NCBI GenBank assembly: GCA_965249955.1
Contig: OZ252261.1
Coordinates: forward strand, 806,001-870,000
Source of the DNA: SB11 sp965249955
GTDB lineage: Bacteria > Bacteroidota > Bacteroidia > UBA8524
DNA: 64,000 nt
Direction: 5' to 3'
Made by a program: the position numbers and the translations under genes. Under the pieces are notes generated by a model. That model saw only the letters and a list, made by a program, of their open reading frames with translations, ran no database searches and was not told where the DNA came from. Each line of letters starts with the position of its first letter. Positions within the stretch are counted from its first letter, which is position 1. Shown here piece after piece: positions 63,801 through 64,000 of the stretch.

Positions 63801-64000
63801 GTTATAACTCATACAACAGCCGCAGCTTTTATAACCCATACCAAGCACAAGGCAACCGATACAGCAGCAACAACTACAACAGTTATTTGGGCAATTTGGC
63901 TACCGTGCTAATGCCCTACTATAATAGCGACAATACTGTAAAAGACTTTTTTAGCAAATTGCTACAACTGCAAAACAATAAAATACGCCTTAGCGTAGCC
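60866..64000 (+). CDS. TraB/GumN family protein, large, 3' end outside window
   Basis: At least 1045 codons, open to the right edge. Signal peptide (MKKSLLLFTALFLILFSASA), then a TraB/GumN domain in the first about 300 residues: LYGTMHVSS (44-47 is the GTMH motif) and GMGASHLPGEKGVIEFLREKGY. In families characterised so far TraB-type proteins are proposed metallo-peptidases. Beyond about residue 310 there is a long unfamiliar region of repeated strand-rich segments followed by a helical, HEAT-like stretch (QIAALKTLLNIETAASYKAF) and a Tyr/Ser/Asn-rich segment (SYNSYNSRSFYNPY). Most GumN proteins are about 300 residues, so this is an unusually large fusion. Exported; function unknown. Confidence 0.8.
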   Translation, partial: MKKSLLLFTALFLILFSASAQKKYQGLLWEITGNGLQKPSYLYGTMHVSSKLAFHLGDSFFTALNNVDMVALEIHPETWVDDMLAYDPYTFMGDGMAASFWKKQKSKEDERKEAIMGALRSDPSLINYYLFRSQGYTGNFEEDTYLDLYIFQTGKKLKKKTTGLENMAELMLNLEEAESAQREESKYKKDDYYYDEDAMSYGDALEDAYRRGDLDMLDSLNKEDGTPGYLEYMLYRRNAKMAERMDSIMKTANLSLFAGMGASHLPGEKGVIEFLREKGYSLRPVIRGERDTKQKRKIDKIVIQKKFSTEKSFDQYFAVDLPGKMYELAGFGSTRSYFHPDMANGAYYTVTRIKTFGRELGQDEKYIQKSVDSLLYENIPGKIQKQKKITLQGYNGYSITTLTRRGDIQRYEIIITPEEIFVFKLGGTSDFAENKEADKFFKSIKLNIPTATNWQTYTSADGYYSALMPHKPLYYGDTSLIGTYLNSEPLTAIDFNNGNVYSIQKTNLYNTSQTTVSDSLLIEKEIFNFSDANYYTELERTKSMEGERHIVDARYRVDADNNMRVRYITNRSFLYILSVKYKNDSADADKFIKSISFATPPAPVYEEYTDTLLHFTVSTTSQKNAFEQLLRKLSRYKAKDKPYLTLRENKVFLENKKSNEAVSVNYTRYGKYVRFKDSADYWDEIRSNTNPDSSYIILNQKMYTKNGYNILDIDYTDTGCTYAVKQRTIQRNAVVYNLTTLYNHKTGPAPFITRFYETFTPKDTTIGEPLFGDNAKLILDDLHSSDSATRAEAHKSLRSVRVGKADYKIWTAAIDTLQPENEDYFDYKSGMITELWEIKTQENVDYLSKLYKKAGDTLSFQIAALKTLLNIETAASYKAFKELIMAETPLGSGYEINSLFWGMTDSVQLASTLFPDLFALFQLEEYKEKIVDVLADLVDSNAVKNEQYKAFLPTLKIEAKNELKRKTSSEVEDDNEYDSYNSYNSRSFYNPYQAQGNRYSSNNYNSYLGNLATVLMPYYNSDNTVKDFFSKLLQLQNNKIRLSVA

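Noticed and set aside
1..64000. CRISPR arrays, IS elements, integrases, rRNA and tRNA genes
   Set aside because: No regularly spaced repeat units, transposase or integrase motifs, or RNA gene folds were found by reading; weak or divergent copies could be missed without a search.

Overview
The window looks like a chromosomal segment of an AT-rich member of the phylum Bacteroidota. Support comes from a C-terminal type IX secretion sorting domain (22371-24734), Bacteroidota-type promoter elements (TTTG-N17-23-TAnnTTTG at 54982-55014 and upstream of 59324), starts without Shine-Dalgarno sequences, a LytTR regulator/sensor pair, a TonB-dependent receptor with a carboxypeptidase-like domain, LruC and LptE-type lipoproteins, and dense accessory gene islands. 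I cannot name a genus. No tRNA, rRNA, transposase or CRISPR array was seen.

Layout. 1-2132: a left-truncated three-gene operon that looks like a Pycsar anti-phage system (membrane effector and class III nucleotide cyclase) with an E2-like protein carrying a SEC-C-like zinc motif as third gene. 2168-8230: lpdA, an unknown gene, then a sigma-54 activator / LptE / acidic TPR gene chain. 8231-8853: non-coding dispersed repeats. 8854-21162: exopolysaccharide locus (half-size TolC-like protein, Wzz-like co-polymerase, flippase, polymerase, four plus-strand glycosyltransferases, a methyltransferase, and one further glycosyltransferase divergently placed). 21346-26491: 2OG oxygenase, secreted FG-GAP protein, and a TetR regulator divergent from an SbtA-like permease across a 43-bp palindrome. 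26699-31116: a type I secretion-like ABC/HlyD/TolC operon whose ATPase has lost several signature residues. 31541-42716: mostly housekeeping (LruC lipoprotein, fabD, cinA, M1 peptidase, biotin carrier, yicC, EamA transporter) with one AT-rich membrane/coiled-coil gene inserted. 42795-48159: a five-gene minus-strand operon combining a VioB-like ferritin protein, a Cys-rich C-x5-C repeat peptide, an MNIO (DUF692) enzyme, its DUF2063 partner and a lone phage-tail-sheath protein, which reads as an undescribed RiPP-type system. 48732-53150: LytTR regulator, histidine kinase, TonB receptor. 53350-64000: small OMP-like protein, VIT1 transporter, a candidate stand-alone structured RNA, RtcB, a zinc-ribbon-like protein, YceI and pirin behind a palindromic operator, Nfu, a low-molecular-weight phosphatase, and a right-truncated TraB/GumN protein.

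The two stretches I consider most likely to hold something new are the Pycsar-plus-E2 operon at the left edge and the ferritin/Cys-rich/MNIO/sheath operon at 42.8-48.2 kb. All family names come from reading motifs by eye; no database search was run.
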